DNA from: Anaerolineaceae bacterium
GTDB lineage: Bacteria > Chloroflexota > Anaerolineae > Anaerolineales > Anaerolineaceae
Direction: 5' to 3'
Assembly (NCBI GenBank): GCA_016927865.1
Contig: JAFGLU010000051.1
Coordinates: 1-57,169 of the forward strand
DNA: 57,169 nucleotides
Shown: positions 36,411 to 44,548 of the stretch, one piece after another
How positions within the stretch are numbered: the first letter of the stretch is position 1
Layout of the letters: each line of letters begins with the position of its first letter
Made by a program: the position numbers and the translations under genes
Notes under the pieces: generated by a model
Seen by the model: only the letters and a program-made list of their open reading frames with translations
Databases searched by the model: none
Told to the model about the DNA's origin: nothing

Positions 36411-36871
36411 GCATCCAGGGGCGATTTAAGGTTCGTCTAGATATCAATCTTTTTCCAATAGTTCCAAATTTGAGGTGTTAGCAATCACCTCGAGTCGGGG
36501 AACTATCTTTGCCATAGGGTCTTCTCAAAGTCGCTTGACAATTTGGCTTCCCCCTCTCCCTCCGGAAGAGGGCAGGGTGAGGGTCTTTTGCCAAATTAAA
36601 GAAAGTCATAATCTTCACCCTTTGAATAGTTCTGGAGATTATTTATAATCCGTAACACCTCAAATTCGGGCCTCTTCTACCTCTGGCTGAGTAGTTACTA
36701 TAATCCTACTATAAGTCTTTTGGTAGGTAAACGAGGTGGTTTGTTATGTAGCTGTAATGGCAGCCCAGCGCGTATCCTTTTCGCCCTTCACGGGTTTTAC
36801 ATCAAGAACCATTGCGTTTTCGAACTGGCTTTAGCCCTAATTGATTCTATTATTTCTTGAAGGAGTTGTTT
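36411..36871. repeat. Intergenic region with dispersed repeat blocks
   Basis: No gene in these 461 bases. AATTTGAGGTGTT near 36470 and AACACCTCAAATT at 36654-36666 are inverted copies of the palindrome arm at 3345. The 27 bases at 36670-36696 (GCCTCTTCTACCTCTGGCTG then AGTAGTT) recur with one mismatch, inverted, at 48159-48185. A hairpin of C/T- and G/A-rich arms lies at 36540-36595. TTGAAT (36622-36627), 16 bases and TATAAT (36644-36649) could be a degV promoter (weak). Confidence 0.6.
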
Positions 36872-37729
36872 ATGTCGAAAGTCGCCCTCGTAACTGACAG
36901 CACAGCCTATATCCCCGCGGAACTGGTCAAGTCATATGATATACATGTCGTTCCCCTCCAGCTCATCTGGGGTGACAAAACCTACCGCGACAACGTTGAT
37001 ATTACCCCCGCTGAATTTTACGAGCGACTACCACACGTCAAAGCCCACCCCAGCACTTCGCAACCCTCGCCGGCAGCATTCAAAGAACTCTACAGCAAAC
37101 TGCTCGAGCAGGATTACAAGGTTCTCAGCGTGCACATCTCCTCCAAACTCTCCGGCACCATGGACTCCGCCACGCAAGCCAGGCAGATGCTCCCCGGCGC
37201 GCCCATCGAGATCGTCGATTCGCTGAGCACCTCCATGTGCATGGGTTTCCCCGTGCTGGCTGCGGCGCGCGCTGCAGCCCAGGGTGCCTCTCTGGCTGAC
37301 TGTCGCACCATTGCCGAACAGGGCTGCAAGAACTCGGGCATTCTCTTTGTCGTCGACACCCTCGAATTCCTCCGCCGCGGCGGGCGCATTGGCGGCGCGC
37401 AGGCCTTCCTGGGCACCGCTTTGAATCTCAAGCCCATCCTCGAGGTGCGCGAAGGCCGCATCGAGGCCGTCGAGCGCGTGCGCACCCTCAACAAAGCCAT
37501 TGACCGGCTCCTCGAATTAATCGCCGAACGGGTGGGCGGGCGCCGCCCGGTCTCGCTGGCTGCCCTGCACGCCGCCGCGCCCGAAGCCGCCGAAACACTG
37601 CTCACCCGCGCCCGCGCCATGTACGCCTTGAGCGACGTCAACGAAGCCGTGGTCAGCCCCGTCAGCCCGGTTATCGGCGTCCATGCCGGCCCCGGCACTC
37701 TGGGCCTGGCCTACATGGCGGGAATGTAA
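36872..37729 (+). CDS. DegV family fatty-acid-binding protein
   Basis: A 285-residue protein. The DegV fold is marked by VALVTDSTAYIPAELVKSYD, HPSTSQPSPAAFKELYSKLL, LSVHISSKLSGTMDSATQAR and FVVDTLEFLRRGGRIGGAQA. Related proteins (FakB) bind a single fatty acid and hand it to a kinase (FakA) for phosphorylation; no fakA-like gene is nearby, so the partner is not known. ATG at 36872 is chosen because AAGGAG lies 6 bases before it; the longer frame starts with TTG within the site. A clear terminator follows. Confidence 0.92.
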   Translation: MSKVALVTDSTAYIPAELVKSYDIHVVPLQLIWGDKTYRDNVDITPAEFYERLPHVKAHPSTSQPSPAAFKELYSKLLEQDYKVLSVHISSKLSGTMDSATQARQMLPGAPIEIVDSLSTSMCMGFPVLAAARAAAQGASLADCRTIAEQGCKNSGILFVVDTLEFLRRGGRIGGAQAFLGTALNLKPILEVREGRIEAVERVRTLNKAIDRLLELIAERVGGRRPVSLAALHAAAPEAAETLLTRARAMYALSDVNEAVVSPVSPVIGVHAGPGTLGLAYMAGM

Positions 37730-37742
37730 ACCATTTATTACC

Positions 37743-37789
37743 CAAAGAGAACACCCAGTGGCGCGCTACTGGGTGTTCTCTTTGTTTTT
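37743..37789 (+). terminator. Intrinsic terminator of degV
   Basis: A perfect stem of CAAAGAGAACACCCAGT with its complement (8-base loop) followed by TTTTT. Confidence 0.9.
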
Positions 37790-37790
37790 C

Positions 37791-38107
37791 GTAACTACTT
37801 TGGCAATGTCACTTAAAAATTTCGGGCTCGTGGCCCCACCCCAACCTGCTGCGCGACCCGCTGGCATAAAACTCGTCATATTTTCGTTCAGGGGCGGGGC
37901 TCTCGTCAGAGCGCCGAAGCGGCGGGGGAGAAGATTTCGCAAAAGAGAGGGGCTTTCAGCCCCTCTCTTTTGCAGAATTCTTTTCCTCCCCCGGCAAAGT
38001 GCCTATGCAATCCAGAATCTTGATAGCCGGGGGAGGGTAGGGTGGGGGCGCCCTCACAGGGTTCGAAAGGCATACCGTTTTAACGTGACATTCGTCAAGT
38101 TAGTTAC
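37791..38107. mobile_element. MITE-like element A (317 bases, imperfect terminal inverted repeats)
   Basis: The left end reads GTAACTACTTTGGC then AATGTCACTTAAAA; the right end, reversed, reads GTAACTAACTTGACG then AATGTCACGTTAAAA. There is no coding frame inside that I can support. A second, shorter copy in opposite orientation is at 47994-48163 (about 170 bases). Copy A carries an extra interior that includes the composite palindromic repeat (37921-38048), which also occurs alone at 1-134. No clear target duplication is seen. It sits between two hairpins (37743-37789 and 38125-38166). Confidence 0.65.
37921..38048. repeat. Composite palindromic repeat, copy 2
   Basis: Same two hairpins as at 1-134. 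The first stem is 37939-37973 with loop TTC; its A37946-T37966 pair replaces T32-A52 of copy 1. Lies inside MITE-like element A. Confidence 0.85.
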
Positions 38108-38124
38108 GCATATTTCTACCCTAT

Positions 38125-38166
38125 AGAACACCCCACGCTGCGTATGTGACGCGGGGTGTTCTTTTT
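38125..38166 (+). terminator. Hairpin with T tract between element A and the DUF1015 gene
   Basis: AGAACACCCC pairs with GGGGTGTTCT around a GC-rich loop and is followed by TTTT. It resembles the degV terminator on the other side of element A (shared AGAACACCC arm). It is unlikely to end a gene directly, as none lies just before it. Confidence 0.6.
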
Positions 38167-38211
38167 GGTTTCTCCTATCCAATCCCGCAGAAAGTGCTTA
38201 AAATAGCTGTT

Positions 38212-39528
38212 ATGAAAACCTACCCCTCCATTGGCATTCAAGCTCCGCAAATCCTGCTCCCCGCCTCAGGCATCGACCTGCACAAGTGGGCCGTCATTGC
38301 CTGCGACCAGTTCACCTCCGAGCCCGAATACTGGGAACAGGTCCGCGCCCTGGTCGGCGATGCGCCTTCCACCTACCACCTCACCTTGCCTGAAATTCTG
38401 CTGGGCACACCCGCCGAAGAAGCCCGTGTGGCCTCCACCCAGGCCGCCATGCGCGACTATCTCTCCCAGGGCCTGCTCACAACGCACGACGGCATGATCC
38501 TGGTGGAACGCTCCGCCGAAGGCCGCACTCGCCACGGCATCATGCTGGCCCTGGACCTGGAGTGTTACGACTATACCCCCGGCTCTCAGACTCTCATGCG
38601 CGCCACCGAAGGCACCATCCTCGACCGCCTGCCCCCACGCATGCGCATCCGCCGGGGCGCCGCCCTGGAGCTGCCCCACATCCTCGTGCTCATCGACGAC
38701 CCCCACGGCACGGTCATTGAGCCGCTGGCTGCCCGCAAAGCGGCCCTGCCCCGCCTCTACGATACCGAACTCATGCTGGGCAGCGGCCATCTCTCCGCTT
38801 ACAGCCTCAGCGACCCCGCCCTCGAAGCCGGGGTGGTCCAGGCCCTCGGCGCGCTGGCCGATCCCAACTTCTTCCAATCCAGCTATGGCGTTGGCGAGGA
38901 CAAGGGCGTGCTGCTCTTCGCCATGGGCGACGGCAACCACTCCTTTGCCACGGCCAAAGCCATTTGGGAAGAACTCAAGCCCCACGTTGGCATAGATCAC
39001 CACGCCCGCTATGCCCTGGTGGAAATCGAAAACGTCCATGACCAGGGCCTGGTCTTTGAGCCCATCCACCGCGTGCTGTTCGGCCTGCGCGAAGAGCCCC
39101 TCGCCGCGCTGAACAAGGCCTTTGGAGACAGCCTGCGGGTGGAAGCCTGCGCCAATCCCGCCGAGATGATCGCCGCGGTCAATACCGCGCCCGCCGGCCT
39201 GCAAACTGCCGGACTCGTCACCGCCCAGGGCGCCTGGCTGCTGCGCTTCACCCACCCCACCTCCAACCTGCCCGCCGGCACCCTGCAAACCTTCCTGGAT
39301 GCTTGGCTAAAGCAGGGCGGCGCTGAGAAAATCGACTACGTCCACGGCGACGATGTCGTCTGCCGCCTGGGCGCGCTGTCTGGTCAGGCCGGTTTCTACC
39401 TGCCCGCCATGCCCAAGGAAGACCTCTTCAAGACCGTCATCCTCGACGGCGCCCTGCCGCGCAAGACCTTCTCGATGGGCGCGGCCCGCGAAAAACGCTT
39501 CTACCTCGAATCCCGGCGCATTGCATAG
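38212..39528 (+). CDS. DUF1015 family protein
   Basis: About 438 residues. The family is marked by KWAVIACDQFTSEPEYWEQV near the start and, near 240-260, LFAMGDGNHSFATAKAIWEE, the conserved GDGNHS loop. The domain is seen in many bacteria and archaea; its reaction is not established to my knowledge. ATG at 38212 fits the family N-terminus; the frame from 38146 would run through a terminator hairpin. No good ribosome-binding site precedes the ATG. It is followed after 7 bases by a small unknown gene and then an M23 lipoprotein gene, likely an operon. Confidence 0.82.
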   Translation: MKTYPSIGIQAPQILLPASGIDLHKWAVIACDQFTSEPEYWEQVRALVGDAPSTYHLTLPEILLGTPAEEARVASTQAAMRDYLSQGLLTTHDGMILVERSAEGRTRHGIMLALDLECYDYTPGSQTLMRATEGTILDRLPPRMRIRRGAALELPHILVLIDDPHGTVIEPLAARKAALPRLYDTELMLGSGHLSAYSLSDPALEAGVVQALGALADPNFFQSSYGVGEDKGVLLFAMGDGNHSFATAKAIWEELKPHVGIDHHARYALVEIENVHDQGLVFEPIHRVLFGLREEPLAALNKAFGDSLRVEACANPAEMIAAVNTAPAGLQTAGLVTAQGAWLLRFTHPTSNLPAGTLQTFLDAWLKQGGAEKIDYVHGDDVVCRLGALSGQAGFYLPAMPKEDLFKTVILDGALPRKTFSMGAAREKRFYLESRRIA

Positions 39529-39535
39529 GAACCCC

Positions 39536-39889
39536 ATGGAATTCAATCTCCCCACCCCCGAAGATCAAAACGCCCTGCCCCCGGCCGAAGTGCGCTTTCT
39601 GGACGTACACGTTGAGCCCTGGCCGGATGGCAAGCGGGTGCGCGTGCATATTACCCTCACGCCCTTCCAGGCACGGCCCAACATGCTCATCACCATCACC
39701 ACCCCCACCGAAGAAGAGGTGTGCAGCGCCAGTGTCATCGAATCAATGGAAGACCGCTTCGTCTTCACCATGCACCTGCGCGGCGAGCCTGTCGATGAAT
39801 ATACCCTCGCTGCGCAAATCCTCTACGACGAAATCGGGATGGTGGATCAACGCAGCTTGACCTTCACGGCTCCAGTCCCCAACGAATGA
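39536..39889 (+). CDS. Conserved small protein, function unknown
   Basis: A 117-residue acidic, soluble protein without signal peptide or membrane helix. The sequence alternates short beta-like stretches (EVRFLDVHVEPWPDGKRVRV, then HITLTPFQARPNMLITITTP), suggesting a small beta-sandwich. I do not recognise a family. ATG at 39536 has AGGAAC before it; the longer frame lies inside the DUF1015 gene. Its stop overlaps the next start by 4 bases (ATGA), which supports that it is real. Confidence 0.65.
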   Translation: MEFNLPTPEDQNALPPAEVRFLDVHVEPWPDGKRVRVHITLTPFQARPNMLITITTPTEEEVCSASVIESMEDRFVFTMHLRGEPVDEYTLAAQILYDEIGMVDQRSLTFTAPVPNE

Positions 39890-40752
39890 ACAGCCGCCGA
39901 ATAACCTGGTTGGGCTTGCTCGCGGCGCTGTACTTGCTGCCGGGCTGTGCCTCTGCGCCCGCCCCGGCAACGGTCTCCCCTCCGACCGCCGCGCCATCCC
40001 CCACCACCCCGCCCCCAACCCCAACGCTGGCGTTGCCCTCTCCCACCGCCGAGCCTGCCCAACCGACGTTCACCCCGGCCCCCAGCCTCACCCCCACCGC
40101 CGTCCCCCAGGCCTGCTCGCCCCTGCAGGGCTTCGACCTGGCCGACCTGGACGACCCCGACCTGCTCAAAGCGGATTTTGCGCCACCTCGCCCCGGCTAT
40201 GACGACGGCCATTTCGGCGTAGATTTCTCCTACTGGACCGACGCCCAGGGCCAGCCCATGCTGGGGCTGCCCATCCAATCGGTCCTGGCGGGGCGCGTGG
40301 CTGCCTCCCTCCCCGACCGGCAGCCCTACGGCAACGCCGTGATGATCGAAACCCCGCTCGATCAACTGCCTCCGGCCTGGTTGGAGCAGCTTCCAGCTTA
40401 CCAGTTCATCCCCCAGGAAGCCATCGGTCTGAACTGCCCCGAGTACGCCTACACCCCGCTCAGCGAGGCGCTTTCCTTATACATCATCTACGGGCACCTC
40501 AACGTTCCCTCCGGGCTGGAGATAGGCCAGCAAGTGAGCTGCGGCGAAGTCATTGGCGAGGTAGGCACCACCGGGCGCTCGGTCAACCCGCACCTGCACC
40601 TCGAGATGCGCCTGGGGAACTCCGGCATGACCTTCCCGGTCATGGGCCACTACACCAACGATGTCACCGACGAAGAACGCCGCCTGTACTGCATCTGGCG
40701 CGTCAGCGGCGCTTTCCAACCCCTCGACCCGCTGCCCCTGCTGCTGCCTTGA
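39886..40752 (+). CDS. M23 family peptidase, lipoprotein
   Basis: A 288-residue protein. The signal peptide ends in LLPGC, a lipobox. A linker of about 50 residues made of P, T, A and S follows. The LytM/M23 domain has the zinc ligands in HFGVD (about 107-111) and HLHLE (about 228-232; GRSVNPHLHLEMRLG), with GHLNVPSGLEIGQQVSCGEV between them. An insertion of about 50 residues after the first motif is unusual. M23 enzymes cut peptidoglycan cross-bridges; some lack activity and only regulate, but the metal ligands here look intact. It is coupled by 4 bases to the small gene upstream. Confidence 0.87.
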   Translation: MNSRRITWLGLLAALYLLPGCASAPAPATVSPPTAAPSPTTPPPTPTLALPSPTAEPAQPTFTPAPSLTPTAVPQACSPLQGFDLADLDDPDLLKADFAPPRPGYDDGHFGVDFSYWTDAQGQPMLGLPIQSVLAGRVAASLPDRQPYGNAVMIETPLDQLPPAWLEQLPAYQFIPQEAIGLNCPEYAYTPLSEALSLYIIYGHLNVPSGLEIGQQVSCGEVIGEVGTTGRSVNPHLHLEMRLGNSGMTFPVMGHYTNDVTDEERRLYCIWRVSGAFQPLDPLPLLLP

Positions 40753-40759
40753 GTTTCCG

Positions 40760-40810
40760 CATATGAGGTGTAGGAGGGTGTGCTTCGCACACCCTCCTAC
40801 ACCTCATATG
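40760..40810. terminator. Long perfect palindrome between convergent genes
   Basis: 24-base arms with a TTC loop (GTGTGC-TTC-GCACAC at the tip). It is followed by a tail like that of the palindrome at 3345: CACCTCTGTCCGAGTAG. It sits between the convergent M23 and APH-type genes and may terminate both. Confidence 0.75.
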
Positions 40811-40858
40811 TGGATCTTTTTCACCTCTGTCCGAGTAGATACGAATTCTTACCTCCGT

Positions 40859-41833
40859 TCACGCAAAAAACATCCGCGCGCCCTGCGGAAAAAGAAAATT
40901 CCTAATCCGCGCCATGTAAAACTCCTTGGCTGCCATCCGTTCGGGAGGGATGGTATCCAGGTTGGCCTTGCGCCAGCCCAGGTAACTGCCCAGGGCGGCA
41001 TCCAACTGGTACAAATTCAGCCGCTCGCGCAAGTGCGGCGTCTCAAACACCTCGGGGTAGTGCTTGCGCATCAACACGCAAAAATTGGCGAAATCCGCCG
41101 AGCAAAACACTTCGTTGCCTTCCTCGGCGTAGTCGTTCGGGTAAATACAAAAGGCTTCCATCACCCACAATTCATAATCGCGGGGAGCCTGCAGCGAGTA
41201 TTCCATGTCCAGGATGGCCGAAAGCCTGCCTCCGTGCACCAGCACGTTCACCAGCGTCAAATCTCCATGCACCAGGGTAGGCGTGCCGCCCTCCAGCACC
41301 TGCCGGTGAGCCTGAATATACTCCGCCGCCGCCCCGACAACCCCCGGCGCCATGCGAATTTTTAACATCTCAATTTCATCCAATGTGCGTTGGAATTTAG
41401 CTTGCAGAAAATCGGGCCAGCAAGCAAACGTCGGGGCATCCTCGCGGCCCAGGCCAAAGCTAGTCAGCTTCTGGTTGTGCAGGGTTTTCAAAGCAGCAGC
41501 CAGATCAGCCACGATGGCTTCCTGTGTCCACGCATCCAGCTCCTTCCACACTGCATAGAGCTTCTTCCCCGGGCGGAATTCCTGGATCTGGTACACATCC
41601 CCCTCGAACTCACCAAAAGCATATACCCGCGGCACCGGAATCTGGCCCTCCAGGCTGCGCAGCAGGTCAGTCTCGCGGCGCAAGCGCTGAAAGGCATCTT
41701 CCCGCCTCCCCACCCGCACCACGTAGCGCTCATCCACCCCATACACGCGGTTCACCTGCCCGCCGGTCAGCATGCGAATCTCACTGGCGGGAATCTTTTC
41801 CTGTGCGCAAATCGCTCGAATGAGTTCTTCCAT
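40859..41833 (-). CDS. APH-type phosphotransferase (kinase fold)
   Basis: About 324 residues of the aminoglycoside phosphotransferase / choline kinase superfamily. Nucleotide-binding start GGQVNRVYGVDERYVVRVGR; catalytic loop LVHGDLTLVNVLV with the aspartate and asparagine; metal-binding aspartate in AILDMEYSLQAPRDYEL. The substrate is not known. The residue pattern is that of general phosphotransferase enzymes rather than a recognised resistance gene. ATG at 41833 is preferred. TACAAT (41844-41849, minus strand) lies 10 bases before it and could be a -10 box, leaving a very short leader. Confidence 0.82.
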   Translation of the reverse strand: MEELIRAICAQEKIPASEIRMLTGGQVNRVYGVDERYVVRVGRREDAFQRLRRETDLLRSLEGQIPVPRVYAFGEFEGDVYQIQEFRPGKKLYAVWKELDAWTQEAIVADLAAALKTLHNQKLTSFGLGREDAPTFACWPDFLQAKFQRTLDEIEMLKIRMAPGVVGAAAEYIQAHRQVLEGGTPTLVHGDLTLVNVLVHGGRLSAILDMEYSLQAPRDYELWVMEAFCIYPNDYAEEGNEVFCSADFANFCVLMRKHYPEVFETPHLRERLNLYQLDAALGSYLGWRKANLDTIPPERMAAKEFYMARIRNFLFPQGARMFFA

Positions 41834-42005
41834 GGTTGAGTAGATTGTATCATTTTGGAGGCTGGCCGCTGTCGTGGTTCGTACCACCATTTACAAGTTC
41901 GCATGAACAAAATATTTTTCTTCTACTTGACAAAATAGAACACATATTCTATAATATACTTGTGTTATTCCGCCTCGCCTCACCTCCCAATTTACCACCC
42001 CCAAA

Positions 42006-42145
42006 GGTGCATTCGTTCCATTCGTTTTTTTCTGGGCCGCTCCGCCCCACGCTTCCCACAGGGTACATTCGTTCCATTCGTTTTTTTTGCCGGCCCGCCT
42101 CATCCCTCGCTTCTCGCACGGTACATTCGTTCCATTCGTTTTTTC
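42006..42145. repeat. Tandem repeat, three units of about 57 bases
   Basis: GGTRCATTCGTTCCATTCG followed by six to eight T occurs at 42006, 42062 and 42120, so the period is 56-58 bases. The spacers are themselves similar (CCGC, CC, CGCTTC at matching places). The gap 41850-42592 (about 740 bases) holds no gene that I can support; frames through it are proline-, serine- and phenylalanine-rich artefacts. Confidence 0.75.
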
Positions 42146-42299
42146 TCTACCTCTGCGTTCTCCCGCGCCCTCACTGCGGTTCTTCCCCCCGAAATCCGCA
42201 AGGAGCAGGTGGCATCCAGGCAAGGGCACAGCTCGATCCCGAATGGCGCCCATCCATCCGGCCACCGCTGTGCCCCTACAAGAATTTCATACGTCAAAT

Positions 42300-42510
42300 T
42301 CGTGATGCTCCCCTCTTCTCTTCCATTCTCTTCAATTCGTGTCCATTAGCGTTCACCCTGGCCTTGCCAGGGCCATTCGTGAAATTCGCGGAGAATCCTC
42401 TTCTCTTCCATTAGCGCTTATTCGCGCCCATTCGCGGATAAATCTCTTCTCTTTCATTCGTGAAATTCATGTTTACCCTGGCCTTGCAAGGGCCATTCGT
42501 GGATTATTTT
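42300..42510. repeat. ATTCGTG-rich degenerate repeat
   Basis: CACCCTGGCCTTGC then CAGGGCCATTCGTG occurs near 42355-42382, and TACCCTGGCCTTGC then AAGGGCCATTCGTG near 42473-42500, among many short ATTCGTG/ATTCGCG words. The same words recur inverted at 56985-57060. It looks like a decayed intergenic repeat family. Confidence 0.6.
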
Positions 42511-42592
42511 CTTTCTTTTCAAAATCGTAAGCTTTGTAGACACATTTTCTTCTCTTCCCTCCGCACACAGTGTTACAATTTAGCCATTATCG

Positions 42593-44548
42593 ATGAAAAC
42601 AAAACCCCAGATCTCCCCCGTTCTCATCGCGGTCATCATCCTGGTGCTCGTCTTGATGAACGTGGTCGCAATCTACTGGATTAGCAGCCCTGGCGCGCAA
42701 GACCTCGGCTGGAGGCTGCCCTTCTCGGCCAATGCCGGCCCCCCCGCCACCATCACCCCCTCTGTCACCCCCAGCGAAACCCCCAGCCCCACCGCCTCCA
42801 TCACCCCCTCCCCCCTGCCCCCCACCGCCACCTCCACCGCCACGCCCTACATCCCCTTCAGCCTGGTCAACCCGGACGCCCAGTCCGACCTGGTCAACGA
42901 AGGCGTGCTCATCCTATCCATGCGTGATGGAGCCTACACGCATCTGTTCGCCTACCATCCCTCCCTCCTGCCCCTCACCCGCCTGACCAACCAGCCCTGG
43001 GATGAAATGCACCCGGCTCTCAGCCCCGATGGCACTCGCCTGGCTTACACCTCGCGCCAGAACGGCTACTGGGACCTTTTCATTCTGGATCTTCAAACTG
43101 GCGACCGCCTGCGCCTCACCGACACCACTGAATATGAAGGCTCCCCCACCTGGTCGCCCGACAGCCAGTGGCTGGCTTACGAAGCATATGTGAACGGGAA
43201 CCTGGATATCTACTTGCGCTCCCTCACCGACCCCAGCATGGAGCCTATCCTATTGACCACCGAGAGCCCCGGCATCGACCGCGCCCCGGCCTGGTCTCCG
43301 CTTGGACGCCAAATTGCCTTCATCTCTGATCGTTCCGGCGACGCCGATATCTGGCTGGCTGATTTGGATGTTTCCAATGACCGCTTCACCAATCTCAGCC
43401 GCAATCCCAAGGTCTCCGAAGACCACCCCGTCTGGTCGCCCGAAGGCCGCTTCCTCTCCTGGGCCTCGCCCTTCAACGGCGAGCACCGCATCCTGGCCTG
43501 GGACCGCCAATCCACTGCCGAATACGGCGGCACAGTCGGCATCGGCGATTGGCCCGCCTGGACTCCTGCGGCGGATGTGCTCTTCACCACCCTCTCCGGG
43601 CCTAATCAAACCTCGCTGGATGCCTTTGAACGCATCACCGGCTTGCAGCGCATGCCCCAATTCAACCTTCCCGGCACGGTTTACGGCCTGCTGTGGAAAA
43701 ACGGCCCTCTCGACGGCTGGCTTTGGGAGCAAATTCAACGCGGCGATATTTCCCCCGCCGATCCCCTCTACTCGCAAGTGTTCAACGTGGAAGCCGAACC
43801 CGCCGGGCGGGCCGCCCTGGTGCCCCTGCAAGATGTCACAGCGCCCAACCCTTACCTGCTGGACGCCGTGGATGAAGCCTTCGACGCCCTGCGCCATGAA
43901 ATCGGCGCCGCGTCCGGTTGGGATGCCCTTTCGGGCCTGGAAAACGCCTTTGTGCCCATCACCACCCCTTCCTTGCCCCTCATCGCCGAAGACTGGCTGC
44001 TGACCGGGCGGGCCTTCTCGTTCAATCCACTGCTGGCCTCCGCCGGTTGGATTGTCACCGTGCGTGAGGAATTCGCCGGGCAGACCTACTGGCGCGTTTA
44101 CCTCAAGGCCCGCTACCAGGATGGCTCGGCCGGGATGCCCCTGTTCTATACCCCCTGGGATACCAATGCCCGTTTCAGCGGGGTTCCCAGTTGGTACGAC
44201 CAGGGTGGCAAACCAGCCGAAATCCCCGCAGGTTACTGGATCGACCTGACCGAGCTGGCCTTGCGCTTCGATTGGGAACGCCTGCCCTCCACCGCCAACT
44301 GGCAGACTTACTATCCCGGGCTGCGTTTCAACCAGTTTGTCATGCGCGAAGGCCTGGAATGGCAGTCGGCGATAGTGCAGGTCTACCCTGCGGAAGCACT
44401 GGCGACCCCCACCTCCGTGCCCACCCACACCCCCACGCCGACAGAGACGCGCCGCCCCACCCGTGCTTGGGTCACCCCAACAGTTCCCCCCACCCCCACG
44501 CCTTCCATCACCCCGCGCCCCACGCTCACCCCCGCCGGCGTCAATTAA
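42593..44548 (+). CDS. TolB-like PD40 propeller protein, membrane-anchored
   Basis: A 651-residue protein. One membrane helix (about 9-30; LIAVIILVLVLMNVVAIYWI) anchors it, then a linker of about 45 residues of P, T and S. Residues of about 110-330 hold PD40/WD40-type repeats such as HPALSPDGTRLAYTSRQNGY, PTWSPDSQWLAYEAYVNGN and PVWSPEGRFLSWAS. The remaining 300 residues form a domain I do not recognise, ending in another P/T-rich tail. TolB in proteobacteria is periplasmic and binds envelope proteins; here the partner is unknown. Its stop codon overlaps the start of an M23 lipoprotein gene by one base (TAATG), so they probably act together at the cell wall. Confidence 0.8.
   Translation: MKTKPQISPVLIAVIILVLVLMNVVAIYWISSPGAQDLGWRLPFSANAGPPATITPSVTPSETPSPTASITPSPLPPTATSTATPYIPFSLVNPDAQSDLVNEGVLILSMRDGAYTHLFAYHPSLLPLTRLTNQPWDEMHPALSPDGTRLAYTSRQNGYWDLFILDLQTGDRLRLTDTTEYEGSPTWSPDSQWLAYEAYVNGNLDIYLRSLTDPSMEPILLTTESPGIDRAPAWSPLGRQIAFISDRSGDADIWLADLDVSNDRFTNLSRNPKVSEDHPVWSPEGRFLSWASPFNGEHRILAWDRQSTAEYGGTVGIGDWPAWTPAADVLFTTLSGPNQTSLDAFERITGLQRMPQFNLPGTVYGLLWKNGPLDGWLWEQIQRGDISPADPLYSQVFNVEAEPAGRAALVPLQDVTAPNPYLLDAVDEAFDALRHEIGAASGWDALSGLENAFVPITTPSLPLIAEDWLLTGRAFSFNPLLASAGWIVTVREEFAGQTYWRVYLKARYQDGSAGMPLFYTPWDTNARFSGVPSWYDQGGKPAEIPAGYWIDLTELALRFDWERLPSTANWQTYYPGLRFNQFVMREGLEWQSAIVQVYPAEALATPTSVPTHTPTPTETRRPTRAWVTPTVPPTPTPSITPRPTLTPAGVN

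Noticed and set aside
36376..36600. Cyclic di-AMP (ydaO) riboswitch before the KimA-like gene
   Set aside because: The leader from the predicted start to the ATG is only about 50 bases, too short for this riboswitch, and the upstream sequence is repeat material.
38056..38075. tRNA-like GGTTCGAAA word
   Set aside because: No acceptor stem, anticodon loop or CCA context around it; it lies inside element A.
38266..39288. Minus-strand open frame of 340 residues
   Set aside because: Antisense to the DUF1015 gene; no recognisable fold or ribosome-binding site.
42006..42145. CRISPR array
   Set aside because: Only three units; the spacers are similar to each other rather than unique, and no cas gene is in the window.
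41836..42414. Plus-strand frame of 192 residues through the long intergenic gap
   Set aside because: Its sequence simply translates the tandem CATTCG repeats (repeated SFHSFF-like words); no ribosome-binding site or domain.
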